64,000 bases of DNA from Mycobacterium uberis (GTDB taxonomy: Bacteria > Actinomycetota > Actinomycetes > Mycobacteriales > Mycobacteriaceae), in contig NZ_QAYL01000001.1 in NCBI RefSeq assembly GCF_003408705.1, positions 372,001 through 436,000 of the forward strand. The letters run 5' to 3'. The position numbers and the translations under genes are program-made. Under the pieces are notes generated by a model that was not told the origin of the DNA, searched no databases, and was given only the letters and a program-made list of their open reading frames with translations. Positions within the stretch are counted from its first letter, which is position 1; each line of letters opens with the position of its first letter. Below, piece after piece: positions 1-9,375 of this stretch.

Positions 1-1
1 G

Positions 2-193
2 GCAGTATCTGACATTGCGGTCGGCGTCGGCCTGGGTGTGCGATCACGAGAGCAAGCTGCGGAGATCGGCGGTTATGCTGACGGTGTCATCGTCGGTTCT
101 GCGTTGGTGTCGGCTCTGAGTAGCGGTTTGCCTCGCTTACGCTCTTTGACTGAGGAGCTTGCCGCCGGCGTACGCCAAAGGGCGTCCATGTGA
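2..193 (+). CDS. trpA: Tryptophan synthase alpha chain, C-terminal fragment
   Basis: The reading frame is open from the window edge and ends at TGA 191-193. It reads as the last 63 residues of TrpA, which cleaves indole-3-glycerol phosphate to indole and glyceraldehyde 3-phosphate and passes indole to TrpB. The diagnostic part is the phosphate-binding end of the TIM barrel, GVGLGVRS followed by YADGVIVGSALV. The stop overlaps the GTG start of lgt by four bases (GTGA), so the two are probably translationally coupled. The 5' part and the rest of the trp cluster lie outside the window. Confidence 0.93.
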   Translation, partial: AVSDIAVGVGLGVRSREQAAEIGGYADGVIVGSALVSALSSGLPRLRSLTEELAAGVRQRASM

Positions 194-1458
194 CGAGGAT
201 GCTACCCAGCTATTTTCCCAGTCCGCCGCGTGGGGTCTGGCACCTTGGGCCGTTACCGATTCGAGCATACGCGCTGTTCGTCATCATTGGCATCGTTGCC
301 GCGCTGGTGATTGGTGACCGGCGCTGGGAAGCTCGCGGCGGCGAACGCGGCGTAGTCTATGATATAGCGTTGTGGGCTGTGCCTTTCGGATTGGTTGGTG
401 GTAGACTTTACCATCTCGCCACTGATTGGCGGATTTACTTTGGACCGGGTGGTGTCGGTCTTGGCGCGGCGCTGCGAATCTGGGATGGCGGCTTGGGCAT
501 CTGGGGAGCGGTGGCTCTCGGCGGTGTGGGCGCATGGATTGGTTGTCGATGTCGCGAGATTCCGTTGCCGGCGTTCGGTGATGCGCTGGCTCCGGGAATC
601 ATCTTGGCGCAGGCGATCGGCCGGTTAGGGAACTATTTCAACCAGGAGCTTTACGGCCGAGAAACGACGATGCCGTGGGGTTTAGAGGTCTTCTACCGTC
701 GGGATTCTGCGGGGCATGTGGATCCACATATGCTCGATGGTGTGTCGACTGGGCAATTGGCGCTCGTCGTACAGCCGACATTTCTTTACGAATTGATCTG
801 GGATATTCTGGTATTTGTCGCGTTGATCTACGTGGACCGATGGTTGACGCTAGGTCATGGTCGACTGTTTGCAACCTATGTCGCCTCCTACTGTGTCGGG
901 CGGTTCTTCGTTGAGCTGTTCCGCGACGACGCTGTCACGCACATAGCTGGAATCCGGATCAATTCGTTCACATCGGCTTTCGTGTTTATCGGGGCGGTGG
1001 TTTGCATAAGTCTGGCATCGGAAGGCCGCGAGGATCCTGAGACCCTTTGTGGTGCTGAGCCTGTAGCTGGAGAAATTTCAGAACCCGAGTCGGCTACTCA
1101 GCGTGTGATTGTGGCTTCGGCCTTCGCTGCCACCACGGCGGTGCCAGTTACTGTCGACGAAAATTTGTCAGCAACGCTCGAATCCGCCGAAGTTGTTAGG
1201 ACTGGAGCAGAGCGCAATGTTGAGGCTGTCGAAGACAAAGCTGAGCAATCCACTGAGCAGGAAGAGTCGGTTATCGGCGCCGAGGCCGACGTCGACGCCG
1301 AGTCAGCAGAGTCCGTTGTTGAGCAGGCTGGGGAACCGCTTGCCAGCGGTGACGATAGGGCAGCTCGGCAGCGATGGGCCGTCTGGTTGAGGAACCGGAT
1401 GTTGCGTTCGGGCCAGAGTAGTTGTCGAACCCACGTTGCGCGGTGGCTGGGTCGATAG
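190..1458 (+). CDS. lgt: Prolipoprotein diacylglyceryl transferase
   Basis: Integral membrane enzyme that moves diacylglycerol from phosphatidylglycerol to the lipobox cysteine of prolipoproteins. The Lgt signature GRLGNYFNQELYGR lies near residues 144-157, and the substrate-binding HLATDWR stretch near residue 75. Several hydrophobic segments span residues 25-280. The GTG start overlaps the trpA stop. After the catalytic domain (about residue 285) comes a tail of roughly 135 residues rich in Glu, Ala, Ser and Val with no predicted membrane span. Long acidic Lgt tails are, from memory, typical of mycobacteria; its role is unknown. The gene is intact. Confidence 0.95.
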   Translation: MTRMLPSYFPSPPRGVWHLGPLPIRAYALFVIIGIVAALVIGDRRWEARGGERGVVYDIALWAVPFGLVGGRLYHLATDWRIYFGPGGVGLGAALRIWDGGLGIWGAVALGGVGAWIGCRCREIPLPAFGDALAPGIILAQAIGRLGNYFNQELYGRETTMPWGLEVFYRRDSAGHVDPHMLDGVSTGQLALVVQPTFLYELIWDILVFVALIYVDRWLTLGHGRLFATYVASYCVGRFFVELFRDDAVTHIAGIRINSFTSAFVFIGAVVCISLASEGREDPETLCGAEPVAGEISEPESATQRVIVASAFAATTAVPVTVDENLSATLESAEVVRTGAERNVEAVEDKAEQSTEQEESVIGAEADVDAESAESVVEQAGEPLASGDDRAARQRWAVWLRNRMLRSGQSSCRTHVARWLGR

Positions 1459-1484
1459 TCTGGTGGATCTGGCATGCTAAAAAT

Positions 1485-1877
1485 GTGACTGATCAGTTGT
1501 GGTCCGATCCAACAGGGTCTGGTTTCACACCGCCGCCGGGCTATCCTTCTGGATATTCGCCGTCGTATCCGCACTATCCGGGGTCTGTGAGCTACCTCGA
1601 TCCGGCCGCACCCTGGGGTCGGCATCCGGTTACTGGGCAGCCGCTTTCCGACAAGTCGAAGACCGTCGCGGGTCTGTTGCAGCTGTTTGACGCCATCGGC
1701 ATTGTGGGCATCAGCCGTATCTACCTCGGCGGCACCGGGCTGGGTATCGCGCAGCTGTTGGTGGTCCTCTGTACGTGCGGACTTGGCACGGTTGTCTGGG
1801 GCGTTGTCGACGCACTGTTGATATTGACCGAGAAGGTCAGCGACCCATCGGGTCGCCCGTTGTTCGATGGCACCTAA
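1485..1877 (+). CDS. TM2-domain membrane protein
   Basis: Small protein of about 130 residues. The first 50 residues are rich in Pro, Gly, Tyr and Ser and probably cytosolic. Next comes a TM2-type domain: a DKSKTVAGLLQLF start, then GISRIYLGGTGLGIAQLL and GLGTVVWGVVDALLIL, giving two membrane helices with a short turn. I chose GTG 1485 (VTDQLWSDP) because upstream codons overlap the end of lgt and look non-coding. It matches the position of M. tuberculosis Rv1615 (from memory). Function is unknown; TM2 proteins are often small membrane partners. It overlaps the next gene by 11 bases. Confidence 0.8.
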   Translation: MTDQLWSDPTGSGFTPPPGYPSGYSPSYPHYPGSVSYLDPAAPWGRHPVTGQPLSDKSKTVAGLLQLFDAIGIVGISRIYLGGTGLGIAQLLVVLCTCGLGTVVWGVVDALLILTEKVSDPSGRPLFDGT

Positions 1878-2307
1878 TCAGGTCTCGCGAGCCATACGGT
1901 GGCGTCGTCGGCAGGGCCCGCGTCGTTGTCTTGGCGGCATAGTTGGTGCGGGCGTGTTGTTGGTCGGTGCGTTTAGCTATATTGGACTCGTCGACCCGCA
2001 CAACGCGGATTCGGTGTATCCATTGTGTCTCTTCGTGATGGTCACGGGCTGGAAATGCCCGCTTTGTGGCGGTCTTCGTTTGACGTATGACCTGTTGCAT
2101 GGCAATCTGGCGGTGGCTGTCAATGACAATGTATTCCTGTTGATCGGAATCCCAGTGTTGATCGGCTGGGTTGTGCTGTGTCGCCGCCGTGGACAGCAAG
2201 CACTGCCGACAGCTGCGTGGTTGATGATCGTGGTCGCGTCGATCGTGTGGATGGTGCTACGCAACTTGCCAGGGTTCCCGTTGGTTCCGACCGTTTACAG
2301 CGGGTAG
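1867..2307 (+). CDS. DUF2752 membrane protein
   Basis: A 146-residue protein with a basic N-terminus followed by about three hydrophobic segments (near residues 24-42, 87-104, 112-130). The key motif is WKCPLCGGLR near residues 62-71, which fits the CPxCGxTR motif of the DUF2752 family, with Leu in place of Thr. The two cysteines suggest a metal or redox site at the membrane face, but no function is known. It starts at ATG 1867, inside the end of the preceding gene, so the pair is probably co-translated. It corresponds by position to Rv1616. Confidence 0.78.
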   Translation: MAPNQVSRAIRWRRRQGPRRCLGGIVGAGVLLVGAFSYIGLVDPHNADSVYPLCLFVMVTGWKCPLCGGLRLTYDLLHGNLAVAVNDNVFLLIGIPVLIGWVVLCRRRGQQALPTAAWLMIVVASIVWMVLRNLPGFPLVPTVYSG

Positions 2308-2337
2308 CCACGCGCTGCACCGGATACGTTCACTGTT

Positions 2338-2371
2338 CTTATGTACCCGAAATCCTTATGTACCCGAAATC
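2338..2371 (+). repeat. 17-bp perfect tandem duplication before pykA
   Basis: Two back-to-back identical copies of CTTATGTACCCGAAATC occupy 2338-2354 and 2355-2371, 35 bases before the pykA start. The second copy probably arose by replication slippage. It lies in the likely 5' leader of pykA and could change leader length. It could serve as a strain-typing site if copy number varies. Confidence 0.9.
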
Positions 2372-2406
2372 CGCGACGGCTGTTGGCGAGACTAGGCTAG
2401 CTCGCC

Positions 2407-3825
2407 GTGACGAGACGCGGGAAAATCGTCTGTACCCTTGGCCCTGCAACACAATCGGACGAGTTGATCCGGGCGCTGGTCGAAGCCGGAATGGACGTTG
2501 CCCGAATCAACTTTAGTCACGGCGATTACGCTGATCACAAAGCCGCCTACGATCGGGTGCGTGTCGCGTCTGATGCCACCGGCCGCGCGGTCGGTGTGCT
2601 TGCCGACCTGCAGGGCCCGAAGATTAGGCTGGGCCGCTTTGCCACCGGACCCACCTACTGGGCTGACGGTGAAACGGTACGGATCACGGTGGCCGACTGT
2701 TATGGCAGTCACGACCGGGTATCAACCACTTACAAGGAGTTGGCCAGAGACGCGGTGGTTGGTGACCGGGTTCTGGTCGACGATGGCAAGGTCGAACTGG
2801 CGGTCTCGGCTATCGAGGGCGACGATGTGGTCTGTACTGTCACTGAAGGAGGCCCGGTTAGCAACAACAAAGGCATGTCGCTGCCGGGGATGAACGTGTC
2901 CGCTCCGGCCTTGTCGGACAAGGACATCGAGGATCTCACGTTCGTGCTGAACCTCGGCGTCGACCTGGTTGCGTTGTCGTTCGTGCGCTCGCCGTCGGAC
3001 GTCGAGCTGGTCCACGAGGTGATGGATCGTATCGGGCGGCGGGTACCAGTGATCGCCAAGCTAGAAAAACCGGAAGCTGTCGACAACCTCGAAGCTATCG
3101 TGCTGGCCTTCGATGCCATCATGGTGGCTCGCGGTGATCTAGGTGTCGAGCTGCCGCTAGAAGAAGTCCCACTGGTGCAGAAGCGGGCTATCCAGATGGC
3201 AAGGGAAAATGCGAAGCCGGTCATCGTAGCGACCCAGATGCTCGACTCGATGATCGAGAACTCACGACCGACTCGAGCCGAAGCCTCCGACGTCGCCAAT
3301 GCGGTGCTCGACGGCGCCGACGCGCTCATGTTGTCCGGGGAAACGTCAGTGGGGAAGTACCCGCTGGCGGCTGTGAAAACGATGTCACGCATTGTGTGCG
3401 CCGTGGAGGAGAATTCCACGGCCGCACCGCCGTTAACGCACGTGCCTCGCACCAAGCGGGGCGTGATCTCGTACGCTGCTCGCGATATCGGTGAACGACT
3501 TGACGCCAAGGCCTTGGTCGCGTTCACTCAATCCGGTGACACTGTGCGGCGACTGGCGCGTCTACATACCCCATTGCCGCTGCTTGCCTTCACTGCATGG
3601 CCCGAGGTGCGCAGTCAACTTGCCATGACTTGGGGCACCGAGACATTCCTCGTCCCAAAGATGCTGTCCACTGACGGCATGATTCGCCAGGTGGACAAGT
3701 CACTGCTCGAACTTGGTCGCTACAAGTGTGGTGATTTGGTGGTGATCGTCGCTGGCGCGCCACCTGGCACGGTAGGCTCGACAAACCTGATCCATGTGCA
3801 CCGGATCGGGGAGAACGACGTATAG
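2407..3825 (+). CDS. pykA: Pyruvate kinase
   Basis: Catalyses phosphoenolpyruvate plus ADP to pyruvate plus ATP, the last step of glycolysis. The 472-residue length is normal. Visible elements are the N-terminal KIVCTLGPAT strand, RINFSHG, the catalytic region VIAKLEKPEAV (Lys on the phosphoryl transfer path), MVARGDLGVELP with metal-binding residues, VIVATQMLDSMI, and RAEASDVANAVLDGADA. The C-terminal regulatory domain is complete. GTG 2407 starts exactly at the conserved N-terminus. Followed by a hairpin at 3829-3858. Confidence 0.97.
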   Translation: MTRRGKIVCTLGPATQSDELIRALVEAGMDVARINFSHGDYADHKAAYDRVRVASDATGRAVGVLADLQGPKIRLGRFATGPTYWADGETVRITVADCYGSHDRVSTTYKELARDAVVGDRVLVDDGKVELAVSAIEGDDVVCTVTEGGPVSNNKGMSLPGMNVSAPALSDKDIEDLTFVLNLGVDLVALSFVRSPSDVELVHEVMDRIGRRVPVIAKLEKPEAVDNLEAIVLAFDAIMVARGDLGVELPLEEVPLVQKRAIQMARENAKPVIVATQMLDSMIENSRPTRAEASDVANAVLDGADALMLSGETSVGKYPLAAVKTMSRIVCAVEENSTAAPPLTHVPRTKRGVISYAARDIGERLDAKALVAFTQSGDTVRRLARLHTPLPLLAFTAWPEVRSQLAMTWGTETFLVPKMLSTDGMIRQVDKSLLELGRYKCGDLVVIVAGAPPGTVGSTNLIHVHRIGENDV

Positions 3826-3828
3826 GGA

Positions 3829-3858
3829 GCCCCGATTGGCGACGATGCGAATCGGGGC
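3829..3858 (+). terminator. GC-rich hairpin after pykA
   Basis: Nine-base perfect arms GCCCCGATT (3829-3837) and AATCGGGGC (3850-3858) enclose a 12-nt loop and start four bases after the pykA stop. There is no T-tract, which is common for mycobacterial terminators. It probably ends or slows transcription before tesB, whose start is 43 bases further on. Confidence 0.5.
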
Positions 3859-3901
3859 ACCGGCCCGGGGAGGAGTTGGGCTATCAGCTTGAGGAGAACC
3901 C

Positions 3902-4819
3902 GTGTCGGCTGGTGATGAGCCGAACGTGCGAGAAGACCCTGGGATAAGAACCACGCCGGACTTCGAGGAACTGCTTGCGGTATTGGATCTCAACCGTGTC
4001 GCCGACGACCTATTCATTGGATCTCATCCCAGCAAGAACCCGCTGCGGACATTCGGCGGGCAGCTCATGGCGCAGTCCTTTGTGGCTAGTAGCCGCACGT
4101 TAACCCGAGACGACCTGCCGCCCAGCGCATTCTCGGTGCACTTCATTAACGGTGGTGATACAGCCAAGGACATCGAGTTTCACGTGATGCGGTTGCGTGA
4201 CGAGCGGCGCTTCGCTAATCGTCGCGTCGACGCTATGCAGGAAGGCTTGTTGTTGTCCTCAGCGATGGTTTCGTACATGTCTGGCGGTCGCGGCCTCGAG
4301 CATGCTGTCAAGCCGCCGGAAGTAGCCGAACCCCATACTCGGCCGCCGATTGGTGAGCTGTTACGTGGCTACGAGCAGACCATGTCGCACTTTGTCAACG
4401 CGTTGCAACCGATCGAATGGCGTTACACCAACGATCCGTCTTGGGTGATGCGTGACAAAGGCCAACGGCTTGCCCACAATGGAGTCTGGGTCAAGGCGCT
4501 GGGTGCACTGCCCAACGATCCCGTACTACACACCGCGGCAATGCTGTATTCCACGGACACCACCGTGCTGGACTCGGTCATAACCGTCCACGGGTTGTCA
4601 TGGGGCTTAGACCGCATTTTCGCTGTGTCCGCCAACCATTCGGTGTGGTTTCATCGGCAAGTGAATTTCGATGACTGGGTGTTGTACTCGACGTCGTCGC
4701 CAGTGGCTGCGGATTCACGCGGGTTGGGTACTGGGCATTTGTTTGATCGCTCGGGGCAACTCATTGCCACGGTGGTCCAAGAAGGGGTACTAAAATATTT
4801 TCCCACTTACCGTCAATAG
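3902..4819 (+). CDS. tesB: Acyl-CoA thioesterase II
   Basis: Double-hotdog thioesterase of 305 residues that hydrolyses medium/long-chain acyl-CoA to fatty acid and CoA. Family features are TFGGQLMAQS near residues 48-57, SVHFINGGD near 80-88, a central PxxxWR-like segment (QPIEWRY) and the second hotdog ending in GTGHLFDRSGQLIATVVQEG. The C-terminal motif LIATVVQEG carries the Thr/Gln catalytic neighbourhood of TesB. GTG 3902 is preceded by GAGGAG at a suitable distance. By position it corresponds to Rv1618 (tesB1). Confidence 0.93.
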   Translation: MSAGDEPNVREDPGIRTTPDFEELLAVLDLNRVADDLFIGSHPSKNPLRTFGGQLMAQSFVASSRTLTRDDLPPSAFSVHFINGGDTAKDIEFHVMRLRDERRFANRRVDAMQEGLLLSSAMVSYMSGGRGLEHAVKPPEVAEPHTRPPIGELLRGYEQTMSHFVNALQPIEWRYTNDPSWVMRDKGQRLAHNGVWVKALGALPNDPVLHTAAMLYSTDTTVLDSVITVHGLSWGLDRIFAVSANHSVWFHRQVNFDDWVLYSTSSPVAADSRGLGTGHLFDRSGQLIATVVQEGVLKYFPTYRQ

Positions 4820-4939
4820 CTTAGATGCGCAAGCTAATCGCCTAATTTCGGCTCAGTACTGTCCTGATCAGGCGTAGTGTTTCGGTAGGTGGAAGTGGTG
4901 GGTGAGCTGCGTCGTTGAGAAGTATCAACTCGGGAGGTA

Positions 4940-6239
4940 ATTGTCAACGGACTGCCGATCGATGTCGTGCCGAGGCTCCGCGTGCAGTGACCGCGTCGTG
5001 GTTCGCGTCGATTCGCTCGTTGCCCGTGGGATCGATGCTGCGGTTTTGTTCTGTGCCGCACTCTGGCTGATCGTGTTGCTCGCTCATCGCGATCATCATT
5101 CGAAGTGGCATGCCGCTGGTCGATGGCAGTCCTGGCTGTCGTGGCATCGGTCGCTCGTAGCATCTTCATGGGACGTCCGGTGACGACCATGTACGCGACC
5201 ACTGCGGCTCTCTTCGTGTTGGTGGGCTTGGGGTGTGCATATGCTCGTTCGTCGATTTGCCCGTTGTCGTGCTGATCGCTAGCTCGAGGATGGTGTGAAT
5301 GTGGCCTATCCCGTTACGTTCGCAACCTGCGGATTTTCCGTGCGTATCGAGATTGATCTGATCAACGCCACCACGGGGATATCCCTGGTACCGTTCGCCA
5401 TGCAGAGGGGTAAGAGCTGCTATTTCACGGCGGACGGTATCGCGGCGCTGGCATACTGGACGTGGATGGGCTATGCGGTGGTTGGCGGGGACCTGATCGG
5501 TACTGAGGGACAATTCCCGAGTTGGTAACCGGCTTTGCCGCCATGTGTCATATCCACGGCTGGTGGATGGGTTGCAGCGAGCGGCGGCTCAAGCTATGGC
5601 GTGATCCTGTCACGCTTGGGCAATCGCTGTGGGCAATACCAATCGGCAGCGATGTCGTCACCGACGTGGCTAGCTTTAACATGGTGGGACGGAAGTTCCG
5701 CAACCTGTGTCAAGGACAGTGCAATACACCCACAATTGCAGCATCACGACCGATATCGTGGCAGGACAGGAACTGGACGATAAGCGGCTTGCTGAGCTGA
5801 CTGCCATAGTGCGTTCTCCCCCAGCAAAGCACACATGGCTCGCGGATTCTATGTGAATCTCGATGGGGTGCAGGGGGAAAGGTTTCCCGGCGTGTAGCTT
5901 CTTATCGCCAAGAACGCTTTGGGCCGTTTACTGGTATGGGACTGCCGGCGGTGGTACCGATACCACCCTTGATATGCTTTGGTGTTGTATTGGAACAACG
6001 AACGGGATCTTAGTATCGACGGTGACAATGCTCGTCAAAGATTCCGGGGAGCGGCGGATGTTGCTGTTGGTTGCGGCATTCCCGGAGATCTTCGACAACG
6101 CACAGTCCGGTCGATTGCAGCGCGTCTTCTACCAGTTGATCTATATCCTAGACCCGTTGATGGCACTTGAGTTGTTATGCTGTATGTGTGTAAGTTGCAC
6201 ACAATGTACGAGTGATGCTATGCACTGACCTCGATCTGA
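4940..6239 (+). pseudogene. DUF2156 (MprF-like) membrane protein, decayed
   Basis: Fragments in all three plus frames line up in order as one protein. Near 4995-5160 there are membrane-like segments (DAAVLFCAALWLIVLLAH). Near 5420-5520 the DUF2156 start is readable (GKSCYFTADGIAALAY, then YAVVGGDLIG). Later pieces read ASFNMVGRKFRNL, RGFYVNLDGV and FPEIFDNAQSGRLQRVFYQLI. These match the aminoacyl-phosphatidylglycerol synthase domain also found in the N-terminal half of lysX in this window. The matching intact gene in M. tuberculosis would be Rv1619 by position. At least four frameshifts and several stops; the end TGA is near 6237. Non-functional. Confidence 0.72.
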
Positions 6240-6391
6240 AGATAATTCTCTTGGTGTTCGTGTTGCTATAGCTTGATTTAATGCTGTGTCGTCGACACTT
6301 TTAAGGAGGTATTAGCGGCCAATCAGCCCGCCCGGCCTGTCGATTTTGAAACAGTCCGATCATGCGCTGGACTGGGTCTACAACCGCGGGC

Positions 6392-7160
6392 ATGCTATCG
6401 GCCCTTACCACCGACCTCGCCAGTGGGAGCGGACGCTCGCTTGCTATCCACTTGGCGGCGAATGGCTGGGATGTGTTCGCCGGGTTCTGCGCTGACGGCG
6501 AAGCGACCACGATCACAGCGGACCATCCGAATTCGCCGGTCATATTCGATATCACTGACGCTAATCATGTTGTTGCACTGTATGATTTGCTTCCCAAGAG
6601 CCTGGATGCCGTCGGCAACAATGCCGGTGCCATTGCCGGCGTTCTCCTCGAAGCTCTATCGCTGGCGGAGCTGCGGAGGCAATTCGAAGTAAACGTTATC
6701 AGCCAGATCGCGGTGACCCAGACGGTACTGCCACGGCTATGGCGTGCACGGGTTCAGATCGTGCTCATCTCGAATCTCATTGGCAAGGTAGCGCTTCCGT
6801 TGATCGGTTCGTATTGTGCGTCGAGATTCACCCTTGAGGCCGCGGGCGACGTTCTGAGCATGGGGCTTAAACAGTGGAATACCGTCACTTTTCTCATCGA
6901 GGTCTGAGCGACGGACATCGATATGTATCGGGATGGACACGACATATTGGATGCCGCGGTGTTGAGGCTGTCGACGGACTACCGTGGATTGCACAAAGAC
7001 CTTTTCACGGGCCTGGATAACTCGCTTATATCGCTAAGATGCTGATTGCGTGGCAGCTCCTTGACCGATATTTCATCGCTGCCGGCGACAAGTTATAGCA
7101 GGCACTGATGGAACAACTGTCCACGACTGCACGCAATTAGGTTCTTCGACGGGTGACGCA
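6392..7160 (+). pseudogene. Short-chain dehydrogenase/reductase, decayed
   Basis: The frame from 6392 gives an SDR: a degraded glycine-rich nucleotide site (GSGRSLAIHLAANGWDVFAG), the NNAG motif (DAVGNNAGA), FEVNVISQIAVTQ, a catalytic Ser region (VLISNLIGK) and YCASR where YxxxK is expected, so the catalytic Lys is replaced by Arg. A stop follows at 6905-6907, after which the family continues in frame (DIDMYRDGHDILDAAVLRLS) and ends in scattered pieces (ALMEQLSTTARN near 7105). I recall no SDR at this place in M. tuberculosis, where cydC follows Rv1619. Confidence 0.7.
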
Positions 7161-7399
7161 TCAACCCGGATATTCTCAGCCCAGCCGTCGCCGGTCGTTC
7201 CGGTTGATGGCGATGCGAAGCGATGACCGTCAGATGGTTCGGTTTTTAGCTGTTGCAGTTCAAAGCTTTTGAGATTAGTTGGCCGAAACTGAGGACACCC
7301 TCGCTGTGTCGATACGTAGTTCGTAGCAGCGAAGGTTTTTGGGTAGGCAATGAGTAGTCACCCAATGGTCCTATCATTGGATGTCAATGCGTAAGTAAG
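7161..7399. other. Non-coding stretch, nothing recognised
   Basis: Between the dehydrogenase remnant and the cydC remnant. All six frames are broken by stops and I see no hairpin, repeat or promoter I can defend. Confidence 0.5.
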
Positions 7400-8845
7400 A
7401 AACAAGAGGTAAGCATATCATTCGGTGTCGATCGTATCGAGGTGTTCGGCGGGTTTGTCGAGTAGCACGATCCGGGTGGGTGAGGGCACCGCACGAGCCA
7501 GTAACAACCTCCTGCACTGAATTGCTGAGGTCGACTGCCGCCAATGTTAAGGTCAAGTCGTCGTCTGGGTAATCGCTGTGCGTTACCAATAGGTTGTGCT
7601 GACATTACTGTGGAATTGACCTTCACCGAGTTGGCTGACATCAACTCCGTCCAGTATCATCTGTCCGCGTAGCAACGACAGCAGTGTCATCTTAACAGCT
7701 TTACTGGCACCGGTGACGGTCAGCCGGGCACCGGTAGGCAGGTCGAGGGTCATCCGGGTCGGCCGCATTGCATCGGCGTGTCCTGAACAAATATCGACGA
7801 ATAACCGGCTGGTGCAGGTAGCTAACGGTGGTGTTGTTCTAGATTCCGCACGCCAAGGGCGGGTTTGACGGAGCTAGGTCGAGGAAGTGGCGTGCCACGA
7901 TCCGCGATCGTATCAACTGGATGGTGGCCGCAGGTCATGGAGCTATTGCTTCAAATATGCTCAGTGGTAACAACATCCGGACAGTCAGTGTAGTTGGTGC
8001 GACAGTTGGGATTATTACGATTCCGGCCACCAGGGATCCGAGCATGCTGGCCCCGAATCGCCACGGTCGGCATCGCCTCAACGACCGCAGCTGATCTGGT
8101 TGCGGTGTCGAGGACGGCACCCCGAGCACGTTGCTGACGTCGCGATTCGGCGATGACAACCAGATGCGCATCTGCGACGAGAAGTTTAGGTGAGTATTCG
8201 AGCGCGGTCATCGCCGACATATAGCACTCGGAATGATGTTGCCGGAAAATTGTTCCTTGCGACACAATGGTCCTACCGGCAAACCACGGTGCCACAATGC
8301 TTGTAATTAACAGAAAGATTGCCAGTATTGCTGTGGACGGCTGCGAAATAGCCGTAACAACCGCGGTGTCCGCCAGTAACAAGACTAGTGCGACACCCAT
8401 GGGCACCACGGCTCGAACCAGAGTGTTGGCCAATTTGTTGACGTCAGCACCGGCTCGTGCCACTAGTTCACCACTGTGCAGTCGGGCGGCAGCCGCTGTC
8501 GGTTCGCAGGCTAGCCGATAATAGATCTGCACGTGAGCGGTGCTGGCTGCACATAGCGCAATATTGAGCGTGACCAGTCGCTCGCAATAATACAGTAAGC
8601 CCTGCGAAATCGTGAAGGGTCGTACCTCGACTACCACAACGGACAGGTCCAGCATGGACAGCATTTGCCAGGCCCGGGTGATCAACTATGCCGGAACCTC
8701 AGCAAGTGCCAGCGCACTGCCTAGCGACAACATCTCCATTGTGCTGGCTGTTAAAATGCGTAACAGCCGTTGTTGCAACAGGATTGATACGGTCAGCAGG
8801 GCTTTCTGACGGCGACCGGCTGCATCGGATTTCGCCATGCTTGCG
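7400..8845 (-). pseudogene. cydC: ABC transporter CydC, decayed
   Basis: CydC and CydD form the heterodimeric exporter needed for assembly of cytochrome bd oxidase. On the minus strand the membrane part is readable over 8685-8200 (IYYRLACEPTAAAARLHSGE, LVRAVVPMGVALVLLL). The nucleotide-binding domain follows near 7770-7580 with a ruined Walker A (GASKAVKMTLL), and a Walker B near 7460-7430 reading IVLLDKPAEHLD, where Lys replaces the catalytic Glu. The C-terminus past about 7415 is missing. It is broken by frameshifts and stops. It follows directly on the cydD remnant, as in M. tuberculosis (Rv1620c/Rv1621c). Confidence 0.75.
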
Positions 8846-9310
8846 ATCGCCGCGGGATAGCGGGGTCCGCTATCCGAAACATCCGCGGTTACATTGACAA
8901 TTTGGTCATCGATGATGATAGCATACTTGTGGTGATCGATGGTCACCACCGTCATGCAGGGGCACGTACGTTTGGCGATGGCTTATGGCCATCAGTTCTC
9001 GGTATAGGCATCCAGATGTGCGGTTGGCTTGTAGTAGTCTGGATGCGTCTGATCCCAGTGCTCATGTCAGGTCCAGCAGCTGCCGCGATTCCAAGGACAT
9101 TTCTACACCTCCGCACAATCACCAAGCTTGCGCTTACCACCATGGCCAGTCGGGCGGTGATGGTAAGCATGCGCTGCCGCCGTGTGTGGTTTCGGTGTAG
9201 TACTGATTGCCGGTCGCAGGATTGTTTCCACATGGCTGCGACAAAGCCTAGGCTGCGCGCCGAGCCATCTGGTCCTGCCGATAAGGCGCCGCACTTCTTA
9301 GCGGATACTC
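8846..9310 (-). pseudogene. cydD: CydD C-terminal end, decayed
   Basis: The minus strand just upstream of cydC reads as the end of an ABC ATPase: KPTAHLDAYTEN near 9035-9000 (compare DEPTAHLDAET, the Walker B and D-loop), then AIAKRTCP, MTVVTIDHHKYAIIIDDQIV (H-loop region) and DSGPRYPAAIA, running straight into the start of CydC. Upstream of about 9100 the reading is lost. The remaining cydD and the cydA/cydB oxidase genes expected next are absent from the window. Assignment rests on synteny plus the ATPase tail. Confidence 0.6.
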
Positions 9311-9375
9311 TCAAAGTCTAATCGCTAAGCTCAATGTTTGCTGAGCGTAGTCAGTGAATTGCCGACAGCTTTCAA

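Noticed and set aside
2178..2516. Plus-strand frame bridging the DUF2752 gene and pykA
   Set aside because: It overlaps two better supported genes in another frame and shows no domain.
2730..3527. 265-codon minus-strand frame inside pykA
   Set aside because: Ser/Thr-rich antisense shadow of pyruvate kinase; no motifs and no ribosome site.
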